Source: Paenibacillus_I sp035510375 (GTDB lineage Bacteria; Bacillota; Bacilli; Paenibacillales; Paenibacillaceae). From it: a DNA stretch of 64,000 nucleotides. The DNA lies in the NCBI RefSeq assembly GCF_035510375.1, contig NZ_DATKHG010000028.1. One strand, given 5' to 3'. The notes under the pieces were generated by a model. It saw only the letters and a program-made list of their open reading frames with translations. It had not been told where the DNA came from and ran no database searches. Of the stretch, positions 42,637-49,970 are shown in pieces. Within the stretch, counting starts at the first letter, position 1; each line of letters begins with the position of its first letter. A program made the translations under genes and the position numbers.

Positions 42637-42762
42637 TTAATCCCCCTTATCCGTACACTTTCGAATGCCGGCCAAGTTTCTTTGCAACTGTTCCATTTTT
42701 CTCAGCGCCGCCGTTTGGTTGCCGATAATGCCGGCGAAGCCTATAACTAAGACGATACCGAT
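42637..42762 (-). pseudogene. Small membrane protein frame with no valid start (41 codons)
   Basis: The frame encodes IGIVLVIGFAGIIGNQTAAL then RKMEQLQRNLAGIRKC, a membrane helix followed by an amphipathic helix, as in small Bacillus membrane proteins. AAGGAGGG lies at the right distance, but a TGA sits where the start should be; deletion of one A in AATTTGAATC would put a TTG in frame. A TATAAT box lies upstream. The rest of 42640-43035 (about 270 bp) shows only this promoter and the start region of the next gene. Confidence 0.45.
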
Positions 42763-43035
42763 TCAAATTATGTTTAACCCTCCTTCGTTCCTCTTGAAAA
42801 TGCAGCAACAACACTCTTTGATTCCAATATTATACTATCTCACAAAACGCGCCATTATCCATCATCCGTTTTCGCGCCCCTCGCAACATATATTTCCAAC
42901 TTTATCACCTCTGTGGCAACCGCTTCATCGTCTGCGCTTGTCCCAAACTCTCCACATTCCCTCAACATGCCATTAACGTTCATCGAACAATCGGGTGGTA
43001 TTCTATCCGCAAACAGCATTCCGGGAGGGATTTCA

Positions 43036-44190
43036 ATGCGGCTCGCATTGTTTACCGACACGTTCATTCCGCAAATGAACGGCGTCGCCCGCACGCTGGA
43101 GCGTCTGACCGGTCACCTGCAGCGACGGGGCGTGGAGCATCTCATCTTTACGCCGAAAAGCGCGGACGACGATTTCTATGTGGATCCGGTCCGTCCCATT
43201 GCCAGCATTCCGTTCTTTCTGTACCCCGAATGCCGGCTTGCGCTTCCGAATGTAACGGCCCTTCGCGCAGAGCTTGACCGCTTCAAACCCGACTTGCTCC
43301 ATATGGCCACCCCGTTCAACATCGGCCTCTGCGGCATCCGCTATGCCCGCAAAAACCGCATCCCGCACGTCGCTTCCTACCACACTCACTTTGACCGATA
43401 CCTGGAATACTACCGCATGGGAATGGCGATCCCTTTATATTGGACCTACATGCGGTGGTTTCACCAGTCATGCGGCCTCACTTTCGCACCGTCCCACGAA
43501 ACGATCGATACGCTCAACCGGCAAGGCTTCCGCAACGTGCGGCTGTGGTCGCGGGGCGTGGATTGCCGGCTGTTCACACCCGACAAACGCAGCTCCGAGA
43601 TTCGCGAACGGTACGGAATTGCAGCGCCGCTCATTCTGTTGTATGTAGGCCGGATTGCTCCGGAAAAAGATATCGATACGCTGTCCGCGATCATGAAGGC
43701 TTTGCCCGATTCTGTAAGCACTCGTGTCCATTGGCTCATTGTCGGGGACGGCCCGCTGCTGCCGGAGCTGCGGGAGCAGGCGCCGGACAATGTGACGTTT
43801 ACCGGCTATAAGGAAGGCGAAGAGCTTGCGCAGCTCTATGCCTCAGCCGATCTGTTCGTGTTTCCGTCCGGCACCGAGACGTTCGGGAACGTCGCGCTCG
43901 AAGCGATGGCTTCGGGCTTGCCGGTCGTCGGCGCCGATGCGGGCGGCGTGAAGGAAACCGTCGTCCACGGGCTCACCGGAGCATTATGCGCTCCGCGCGA
44001 TCCGGCCTCGTTCATCCGGGGCATCGGCACGCTGGCGGAGAGACCGGAACGTCTGGCCGAAGCCGGAGCCGAGGCGCGAAGAACGGCCCTCACCCGTTCC
44101 TGGGATTCGGTATTCGACGGGCTGCTGGACAGCTACCGGCAGACCGCCGACGGACGGAGCCTAGTGGATTCCGGCGTTTATCCCGCTTAA
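43036..44190 (+). CDS. GT4-family glycosyltransferase
   Basis: The 384-residue protein starts at ATG 43036 (MRLALFTDTFIPQMNGVART), 7 nt after GGGAGG; the upstream extension is spurious. The GT-B fold shows VASYHTHFDRYLEYYRMG in the acceptor half and LYVGRIAPEKDIDTL, FVFPSGTETFGNVALEAMAS and GLPVVGADAGGVKE in the donor half (EX7E motif). It resembles the mannosyl- or glucosyltransferases acting on diacylglycerol or glucuronyl-diacylglycerol. With the UgtP-like gene nearby, a glycolipid role is likely. Confidence 0.92.
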   Translation: MRLALFTDTFIPQMNGVARTLERLTGHLQRRGVEHLIFTPKSADDDFYVDPVRPIASIPFFLYPECRLALPNVTALRAELDRFKPDLLHMATPFNIGLCGIRYARKNRIPHVASYHTHFDRYLEYYRMGMAIPLYWTYMRWFHQSCGLTFAPSHETIDTLNRQGFRNVRLWSRGVDCRLFTPDKRSSEIRERYGIAAPLILLYVGRIAPEKDIDTLSAIMKALPDSVSTRVHWLIVGDGPLLPELREQAPDNVTFTGYKEGEELAQLYASADLFVFPSGTETFGNVALEAMASGLPVVGADAGGVKETVVHGLTGALCAPRDPASFIRGIGTLAERPERLAEAGAEARRTALTRSWDSVFDGLLDSYRQTADGRSLVDSGVYPA

Positions 44191-44261
44191 TCGGACCGGT
44201 CTGGTCAGGCGCCATAATGAACTGGACGGGGAGTCGCCCGAGCTTGTGTTGCGGGCAGCGA

Positions 44262-45054
44262 TTAATTCCAACCTTGCATGATCTGCTTGGCTGCGCGAAT
44301 GCCCGACAAGTATGCGCCGTGTACGGTTGCCGCATGATCCCGGCAAGTGGCTTCCCCTGCAAAAAACAAACGCGATCCGACCGGCTCCGCAAGCCGGTCA
44401 TAATCTTGCGGATTTGCTTCGGTTGCCATATAGGAATAGGAACCGAAGGCATACGGGTCTTGCTTCCATCGGGTGACGAGCCGGCTCTCAGGGTCCGGAA
44501 TCGAGGCTCCGAACATGTCCCTTAATACCTTCATCGCGGATTGGACAATCGCTTCGTCCGGGAGTCGTTCCATTCCGGCGGCTTCTTTTCCGGCGATGAA
44601 GGCAAGCAGCACGGGTGCTCCGCAGTACTTGCACATGTTAAAGATTTCTGTCCAGCTTCCGCTCGTGCGGCCGGCATAGCCGAACAAGTCGCTATCCATC
44701 GGCCAGAATACATTCGGAAATTTGAGGTACAGTTTATTCAAAACACCCATTCCCAATCGCCGGATCGCCGTGCGCTTCTTTTCCGGCAGCGGAGACGCGA
44801 ACCCGATTTGTTCCTGCTTGAGCACGCCTAACGGAACGGTTACCAATGCGCGACCGGCCTCAAAGGAAGAGGTTCGCGCAATGACATTGACGCCCTCCGA
44901 TCCGCGCCCTCGCCTCCAGAACGGTAACCCGACGACCTGCATCGGCAAGAAGTCTGGCGGCGCCAAGGCCGGCAATCCCGGCGCCGACAACAATGATTTG
45001 TTCCTCTCTCGCATATTCCTTGTATCGATTCGACGTGTTCAACTGCTTACCCAC
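44262..45054 (-). pseudogene. Flavin monoamine oxidase, internal deletion and frameshift
   Basis: The first frame (45054 down to about 44880) carries the FAD-binding Rossmann motif IIVVGAGIAGLGAARLLADA and VLEARARIGGR, then goes out of frame. The second (stop at 44262) resumes at VNVIARTSSFEAGRALVTVP and continues through AIRRLGMGVLNKLYLKFP to the C-terminal flavin motif RLFFAGEATCRDHAATVHGA. In intact relatives (about 430-470 residues) some 150-200 residues lie between these parts; here they meet within GGAGGGCGTC near 44887. So the middle of the gene is deleted and the join is out of frame. Confidence 0.85.
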
Positions 45055-45104
45055 CCTTTCAAGCTCTCCTGTGATGAATCAGCACCTACCTGCATTGTGC
45101 CCTG

Positions 45105-45345
45105 GAAGGAGACGGATTTTAACTCTGACATTTCCCGATTCACCGTCTCCTTCGTCATGACGTGCAGAACATACACCTTGTTATGCACGAAAAGCCCTTT
45201 TCGTGGAATCCAAGTGCAAAACATGCACCTGGATTCCACAAAAAGGGCGCAACAAAGGAAATCGGCACAATTGAAGTGCAGCTTTTGCACCTCATGTCCC
45301 CGGAACCGGCGATACCTCGAGACAAGGTGCATAAAATGCACTTGA
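45105..45345. repeat. Array of GTGCA-N5-TGCAC hairpins
   Basis: Three perfect units occur: GTGCAAAACATGCAC (45214-45228), GTGCAGCTTTTGCAC (45276-45290) and GTGCATAAAATGCAC (45327-45341), with a degenerate unit near 45162-45176. The first sits inside a larger inverted repeat of 19 bp with one mismatch (45194-45212 against 45230-45248). GAAGGAGACGG (45105-45115) pairs with CCGTCTCCTTC (45143-45153), and CCGGAACC pairs with GGTTCCGG around the last unit. No coding signal is seen in 45055-45410. Confidence 0.8.
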
Positions 45346-45410
45346 TCTAACCGGGTTCCGGCGAAAAACATGCCATTACCGGCGCGCTGCGGCGCCGCAT
45401 GGCGGCGGCG

Positions 45411-46058
45411 TTAATGCTGCGGGGTTTCCAGCCGCCTCGCCGCCTGCGACAGCGTATAGTTGATCAGGAAATAGATGGCCGCGACCAGAAGCAGGATCGG
45501 AAAAACGAAATCGAAATCGGCCATAATGATTTTCGCGTTATGCATAAGCTCCGCAAGGCTTACGATGACGACGAGCGAAGTATCCTTGAGCAGCGATATG
45601 AATTGGCTGACGATCGGCGGCACCATGCGGCGCAGTCCGATCGGCAGCACGATATGCCGCAGCGTCTGCATGTAAGTCAACCCGGAAGCGCGCGCGGCTT
45701 CCACCAAACCTTTTTCGACCGAATGAAGACCGCTTCGCACGAGCTCGGATATCATGGCCGCCTCGAAAACGGTAAGCGCCACAATCGCCGACCAGAACGG
45801 CGTGATTTCCATGCCGAGCTCCGGCAAGCCGAATCGGGCGAAAAAAATGAGGAGCAGCAGCGGCAAATTCCGGATCATTTGCACAATCGCGCCGAGTGCC
45901 TGAGAAAGCACCGGCACGCGCGCATAACGGATCGCGCCGACGATGCAGCCCAGAACAAAGCTGAGGGCAATCGAGAGCACCGCAAGCCTGAGCGTCATGC
46001 CCAGCCCTTCCATCAGAAACGACAAATTGTCGGGCGAATAAGCGCCGATGAAATCCAT
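45411..46058 (-). CDS. glnP: Polar amino acid ABC transporter permease, second subunit
   Basis: The 215-residue HisM-type permease has about five helices and the family motif EAARASGLTYMQTLRHIVLP. The ribosome binding site GAGGAGG precedes it. It is the last gene of the glnQHMP-like operon, 15 bp after its paralogous partner. The substrate is probably glutamine or glutamate, by operon type. Confidence 0.9.
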   Translation of the reverse strand: MDFIGAYSPDNLSFLMEGLGMTLRLAVLSIALSFVLGCIVGAIRYARVPVLSQALGAIVQMIRNLPLLLLIFFARFGLPELGMEITPFWSAIVALTVFEAAMISELVRSGLHSVEKGLVEAARASGLTYMQTLRHIVLPIGLRRMVPPIVSQFISLLKDTSLVVIVSLAELMHNAKIIMADFDFVFPILLLVAAIYFLINYTLSQAARRLETPQH

Positions 46059-46073
46059 CCCCGTCCCTCCTCT

Positions 46074-46727
46074 TTATCCGGTGCGCGCCAGCCGCTTCTC
46101 CAGCAGCCGCGTCGCGTAGCTTAGCGGGAAAGTGAGCAGAAGGTACAGCAGCCCCGCCATAAACAGGGCGTTGACCGTCTGATACGTTTCCGAATTGACG
46201 ATATCGGCGTAAAACATCAGATCGAAGCCGGAGACGACGCCGAGAATCGATGAATTTTTCACGAGATTCAGGAACTGGTTGCTGATCGGCGGCACGACGA
46301 TCTTGATCGCCTGTGGAAGCACGACGTGCCGCATCGTCTGCATATAACTCAGACCGGATGAGCGCGCCGCTTCGCTCTGGCCTTTGGGTACCGCCATGAT
46401 GCCCGCCCTGATCGCTTCCGCCAGGTAAGCGGACGTATATACCGTCAGGCCGATCGTGCCCGATACGAAGCCGCTCAGTATAATGCCCAACGCCGGCAAG
46501 CCCAGAAAAAAGATATACACGACCAGCAGCAGCGGAATATTGCGGAAAAACTCCACATATGCCGTGCCGAGCCACCTCAGCGCCCTCACCGGGGTCATCC
46601 GCATCACCGCCACCACGGTGCCGAGCATGAAGCTGCCGGCCAAAGCGATCAGACTGGCGTAGAGCGTATTGCGCAAGCCTTCCATATATTCATCCGAGTA
46701 ATCGAACAGCAGGGCAAAATCGATCAT
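46074..46727 (-). CDS. glnM: Polar amino acid ABC transporter permease, first subunit
   Basis: The 217-residue HisM-type permease has the motif EAARSSGLSYMQTMRHVVLP, nearly the same as its neighbour. About five helices are visible, and the basic tail LLEKRLARTG follows the last. It forms a heterodimer with the downstream permease. Confidence 0.9.
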   Translation of the reverse strand: MIDFALLFDYSDEYMEGLRNTLYASLIALAGSFMLGTVVAVMRMTPVRALRWLGTAYVEFFRNIPLLLVVYIFFLGLPALGIILSGFVSGTIGLTVYTSAYLAEAIRAGIMAVPKGQSEAARSSGLSYMQTMRHVVLPQAIKIVVPPISNQFLNLVKNSSILGVVSGFDLMFYADIVNSETYQTVNALFMAGLLYLLLTFPLSYATRLLEKRLARTG

Positions 46728-46749
46728 CCGCCTTCACTCCTCCCTCTAC

Positions 46750-46784
46750 AAAAGACGCCCTTTCCGCCATTCGGAAAGGGACGT
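46750..46784 (-). terminator. Partial terminator after glnH
   Basis: ACGTCCCTTTCCG pairs with CGGAAAGGGCGT and CTTTTG follows on the minus strand. It lies between the binding-protein stop and the permease start, so it probably attenuates permease expression. Confidence 0.65.
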
Positions 46785-46800
46785 TTTCCTTTCTCCGTCA

Positions 46801-47712
46801 TTACTCTGCCGGCGGCGCCTCGCCCATCCACTTCTCATACAGCTTCGCGTACTCGCCGCTGTCCTTCATCTCCTTCAGGAGCTCGTTAACCGCCTCGACC
46901 AGCCCCGTCTCGCCCTTCTTGACGGCGATGCCGTACGGTTCGTCCGTGAACGTGCCGCCGACGACCTCGTAATTCGGATCCTGCTGCGCCATGCCGAACA
47001 GGATCGCGTTATCCGTCGTCAGCACTTCCCCTTGGCCCGCGCGCAGCGCGGTAAAAGCTTCCTGATAGTTCTCGTATTGCTGAACCCGCAATCCTTCCAC
47101 TCTGTCCTCGATATTCTTGATCGAGGTCGCGCCCTTGACGCCGAGCACCTTCGTGTCGGCCGTTACGTCGTCGATGCTGCGGATCGGACTGCCTTTCTTC
47201 ACGAGCAGCGACTGTCCGGCCTTGAAATAAACGTCCGAGAAGTCGACCTCTTTCTTGCGCTCCTCGGTGATCGTCATCGTGGCGATGATGAGATCGATCT
47301 CCCCGTTGTTCAGCATCGGCATCCGCGTCTTGGAGGTGACCTCCTTCAGCTCCAGCTTCGTTTCGTCGCCGAGCAGCTTTTTGGCGATCGCCTTGGCCAT
47401 GTCGACGTCGAAGCCCTCTACTTCGCCGGTTCCCGGATCCTTCAGGCCGAACAGCTTCGTATCGTATTTGACGCCGGCGACCAGCTTGCCGCGCTCCTTG
47501 ATTTCGGCGAGGATGCCGCTGTCCGCCTCTCCGGCCGCACCCGCATCGTTGCCTCCCGCGCCGGCGTTTGCATCCGCATTCGCGTCGGCACCGTTGGCCC
47601 CATTGCCTTCTTCATTGCCGCCGGATGCGTTTCCTCCGCCGCAGGCGGACAGCACAAGCAGCAAACAGACCAGCAGTATTCCGACGAACGGCTTCTTTGT
47701 AACTCGTTTCAT
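46801..47712 (-). CDS. glnH: Amino acid-binding lipoprotein
   Basis: The 303-residue family-3 solute-binding protein has lipobox LSAC (Cys24), a long Gly/Ala/Asn/Asp tether (about 25-65) and the SBP_bac_3 fold: GKLVAGVKYDTKLFGLKDPG, EVEGFDVDMAKAIAKKLLGD, EIDLIIATMTITEERKKEVD and GTFTDEPYGIAVKKGE. Glutamine or glutamate is the expected ligand. It is preceded by a palindromic repeat separating it from glnQ. Confidence 0.93.
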   Translation of the reverse strand: MKRVTKKPFVGILLVCLLLVLSACGGGNASGGNEEGNGANGADANADANAGAGGNDAGAAGEADSGILAEIKERGKLVAGVKYDTKLFGLKDPGTGEVEGFDVDMAKAIAKKLLGDETKLELKEVTSKTRMPMLNNGEIDLIIATMTITEERKKEVDFSDVYFKAGQSLLVKKGSPIRSIDDVTADTKVLGVKGATSIKNIEDRVEGLRVQQYENYQEAFTALRAGQGEVLTTDNAILFGMAQQDPNYEVVGGTFTDEPYGIAVKKGETGLVEAVNELLKEMKDSGEYAKLYEKWMGEAPPAE

Positions 47713-47776
47713 GAATCTTCTCCTCTCCGGTCAAGCGATTTATTTATCCAGGCGCTGCTTCTTTAATATCCTTACG

Positions 47777-47834
47777 GGGTCCCCGAAAAGTAATAGGCAT
47801 ACGCTTCAGAGCTTCGCTTCACTTTTTGGGGATC
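47777..47834. repeat. Imperfect palindromic intergenic repeat between glnQ and glnH
   Basis: GGGTCCCCGAAAAGT pairs with ACTTTTTGGGGATCC (two mismatches) around a 28-nt centre (TAATAGGCATACGCTTCAGA and on). It is REP-like in form and lies within an operon. Confidence 0.7.
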
Positions 47835-47836
47835 CT

Positions 47837-48565
47837 TCAGTGATGCAGCAGCCTGCTTAAAAACAGCTTTGCCCGCTCCTCCCGCGGATTCGAGAAAAAA
47901 GCCCCGGGCTCGTTCTCCTCCACGATCGCTCCCTGGTCCATGAACACGACGCGGTCCGCCACCTCGCGGGCGAACCCCATTTCGTGCGTGACCACGACCA
48001 TCGTCATGCCTTCGCGGGCGAGCGTCTTCATGACGTCCAGCACCTCGCCGATCATTTCCGGGTCCAGCGCGGAGGTCGGCTCGTCGAAAAGCATAATGTC
48101 CGGCTTCATCGCGAGACCGCGCGCGATGGCGACGCGCTGCTGCTGGCCCCCCGACAGCTGGGACGGGTAAGCGTCCGCTTTCTCGGGAATGCCCACCTTC
48201 TCCAGGTAAAAAAGAGCCGTTTCCCTCGCTTCCTTCGACGAAACGCCATTCACTTTAATGGGGGCCAGCGTGATGTTGTCGATCACCTTCATATGCGGGT
48301 AGAGGTTGAAATGCTGAAATACCATGCCGATATTTTTGCGAAGCTTGTTGATGTCCGTATCCCGGTCATTCACGTTGACGCCGTTCACCGTCAGCTCGCC
48401 GCGGTCTATCGTTTCCATGCGGTTAATGCAGCGGATAAGCGTGCTTTTCCCCGAGCCGGAAGGGCCGATCACGACGACGACCTCTCCCTGCCCGATATGT
48501 AAGTTGATGTCGCGAAGCACATGATTGTTGCCGAAATGCTTGTTCACTTGGCGGAATGTGATCAT
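47837..48565 (-). CDS. glnQ: Polar amino acid ABC transporter ATPase
   Basis: The 242-residue protein starts at MITFRQVNKHFGNNHVLRDI (48565). Walker A GPSGSGKST (about 34-42), the Q-loop, signature LSGGQQQR, Walker B IMLFDEPTSALD and the switch histidine in VTHEMGF are all intact. It is first in the operon and energises the two permeases downstream. Confidence 0.96.
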   Translation of the reverse strand: MITFRQVNKHFGNNHVLRDINLHIGQGEVVVVIGPSGSGKSTLIRCINRMETIDRGELTVNGVNVNDRDTDINKLRKNIGMVFQHFNLYPHMKVIDNITLAPIKVNGVSSKEARETALFYLEKVGIPEKADAYPSQLSGGQQQRVAIARGLAMKPDIMLFDEPTSALDPEMIGEVLDVMKTLAREGMTMVVVTHEMGFAREVADRVVFMDQGAIVEENEPGAFFSNPREERAKLFLSRLLHH

Positions 48566-48619
48566 AACCGGCAGCCTCACCCTCTCCTACCCAGCCCTTT
48601 TAACCATGTTTAAAACCAT

Positions 48620-48645
48620 TTACCCTTAAGAGTATGCGGGTAAAC
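48620..48645 (-). promoter_or_regulatory. Inverted repeat / sigma-B-like promoter before glnQ
   Basis: On the minus strand GTTTAC, 14 bp, GGGTAA resembles the sigma-B consensus GTTTAA-N12-14-GGGTAT; the same bases form a TTTACCC/GGGTAAA hairpin. Both readings are tentative. Confidence 0.35.
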
Positions 48646-48663
48646 CCCTGATTTTTCCAAACG

Positions 48664-48697
48664 ACAAAAAAGAAGCGTGCCCGGCCGGGCAGCGCCT
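48664..48697 (-). terminator. Terminator of the GH3-MFS operon
   Basis: GCG-C-TGCCCGG pairs with CCGGGCA-CGC and TTCTTTTTTG follows on the minus strand, 51 bp after the MFS stop. Confidence 0.85.
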
Positions 48698-48748
48698 CCA
48701 ACTTCTTGATTGAATACGGTTGATTGGTTTTCAAGCCGGATCGCCCGT

Positions 48749-49969
48749 TTATGTCCGACGGCGACGAACCAAGCCCAAGTAACAGCCCACGGCACACATA
48801 TTGCACACGGTGATCACCAGACCCATCGGCAGAGCCGTCAGGCTGCCGCCGAGGCCGACCAGCGGTGAAACAACGGCGCCGAGCAGCATCGAGGACAGGC
48901 CCATCAAGGCTGCCGCGGTGCCGGCAGATTTCTGATGATTCTGCAGGGCCAGCGAGGAGCCGGTTGTGCTGACGATGCCTATACACGCGACGATGATGAA
49001 CAACGGAGGCAGAACGTAGGCCAGGCCGGCTCCGGCAATCAGAATGAGCAGCAGAATCAAACCGTTGACCGCCGAGAGATAGAGTCCGAATGCAAGCACT
49101 CTTCTCTCCCCGAATCGCAAGGCGATCCGCGCCGCAAGCTGGCTCCCGACGATAAAGCCCACGCCGTTGGCGGCGAACAATAAGCTGAACACTTGCGGCG
49201 ATACTCCGTAAATCTCCTGCAGAATAAAGGGAGAGCCTGCGATGTAGGCGAACAGCCCGGCCGAAACCAATCCCAATGCCAGCACATACCCCATAAATTC
49301 ACGGTCAGCGAGGAGGCGCCGCATGACGGACAGCGACTTGCCCAATCCTCCCTTGACGCGGTTGTCGTCGGCGAGGCTTTCCGGCACCGCGTAGAAAGCC
49401 GCGAGCAGCATGCAGGAGCCGAGGGCTGCCAGCACCAGAAAAATGCCCGGCCAGGCAATGACGGCCAGTAATAATCCGCCCGCGATCGGGGCCAGCACCG
49501 GGGCGGATCCGCCGACCATCGACAGCATGGCGAAGAACCTGGTCAGCTCGGCGCCGGAATAATGATCGCGCACGATCGCGCGTGCGATCACGATGCCGAA
49601 GGCCCCGGCAAAGCCCTGGATAAGGCGCAGCATGACGAAAACCTCGATCGACGGCGCCGCCGCGGAGAGCAGGGAAGCAGCGACGTAGCTCGACATGCCG
49701 ATGAGCAGCGGCTTCCGGCGGCCTGCCGCGTCGCTGACCGGTCCCGCAATCAGCTGACCGCAGGCGAGCCCGAGGAAAAAAGCCGTCAAGCTTAGCTGCG
49801 CAGTAGCGGAGTCTGTCTGAAAATCGCCGGCCAGCATCGGCAGCGCGGGCAAATACATATCGATCGACAGCGGTGCCAGTGCCGTCAGAGAGCCAAGCAC
49901 CAGCACCAGCTGGAGCCGGCGGTTTCTGGCCGTACGCTTGGCTTGCGCTTCGGAAAGAGATACCTCCAT
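48749..49969 (-). CDS. MFS drug-resistance transporter, Bcr/CflA type
   Basis: The 406-residue protein has twelve helices and the DHA1 motif A in GQLIAGPVSDAAGRRKPLLI, with LAPLSIDMYLPALPMLAGDF in helix 1 as in Bcr/CflA. Such pumps export drugs or small metabolites by proton antiport. Its ATG is separated by one base from the GH3 stop and it has only a weak ribosome binding site, so it depends on translation of the glucosidase gene. This pairing suggests export of a product or an aglycone. Confidence 0.92.
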   Translation of the reverse strand: MEVSLSEAQAKRTARNRRLQLVLVLGSLTALAPLSIDMYLPALPMLAGDFQTDSATAQLSLTAFFLGLACGQLIAGPVSDAAGRRKPLLIGMSSYVAASLLSAAAPSIEVFVMLRLIQGFAGAFGIVIARAIVRDHYSGAELTRFFAMLSMVGGSAPVLAPIAGGLLLAVIAWPGIFLVLAALGSCMLLAAFYAVPESLADDNRVKGGLGKSLSVMRRLLADREFMGYVLALGLVSAGLFAYIAGSPFILQEIYGVSPQVFSLLFAANGVGFIVGSQLAARIALRFGERRVLAFGLYLSAVNGLILLLILIAGAGLAYVLPPLFIIVACIGIVSTTGSSLALQNHQKSAGTAAALMGLSSMLLGAVVSPLVGLGGSLTALPMGLVITVCNMCAVGCYLGLVRRRRT

Positions 49970-49970
49970 C

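Noticed and set aside
45194..45345. Possible CRISPR array or riboswitch
   Set aside because: Repeats are only 15 bp and irregularly spaced; no known riboswitch core was recognised and the gene downstream is broken.
48620..48645. Confident sigma-B promoter
   Set aside because: The match is partial and the same bases form a hairpin; many Paenibacillaceae lack a classical sigma-B, so it is only listed tentatively.
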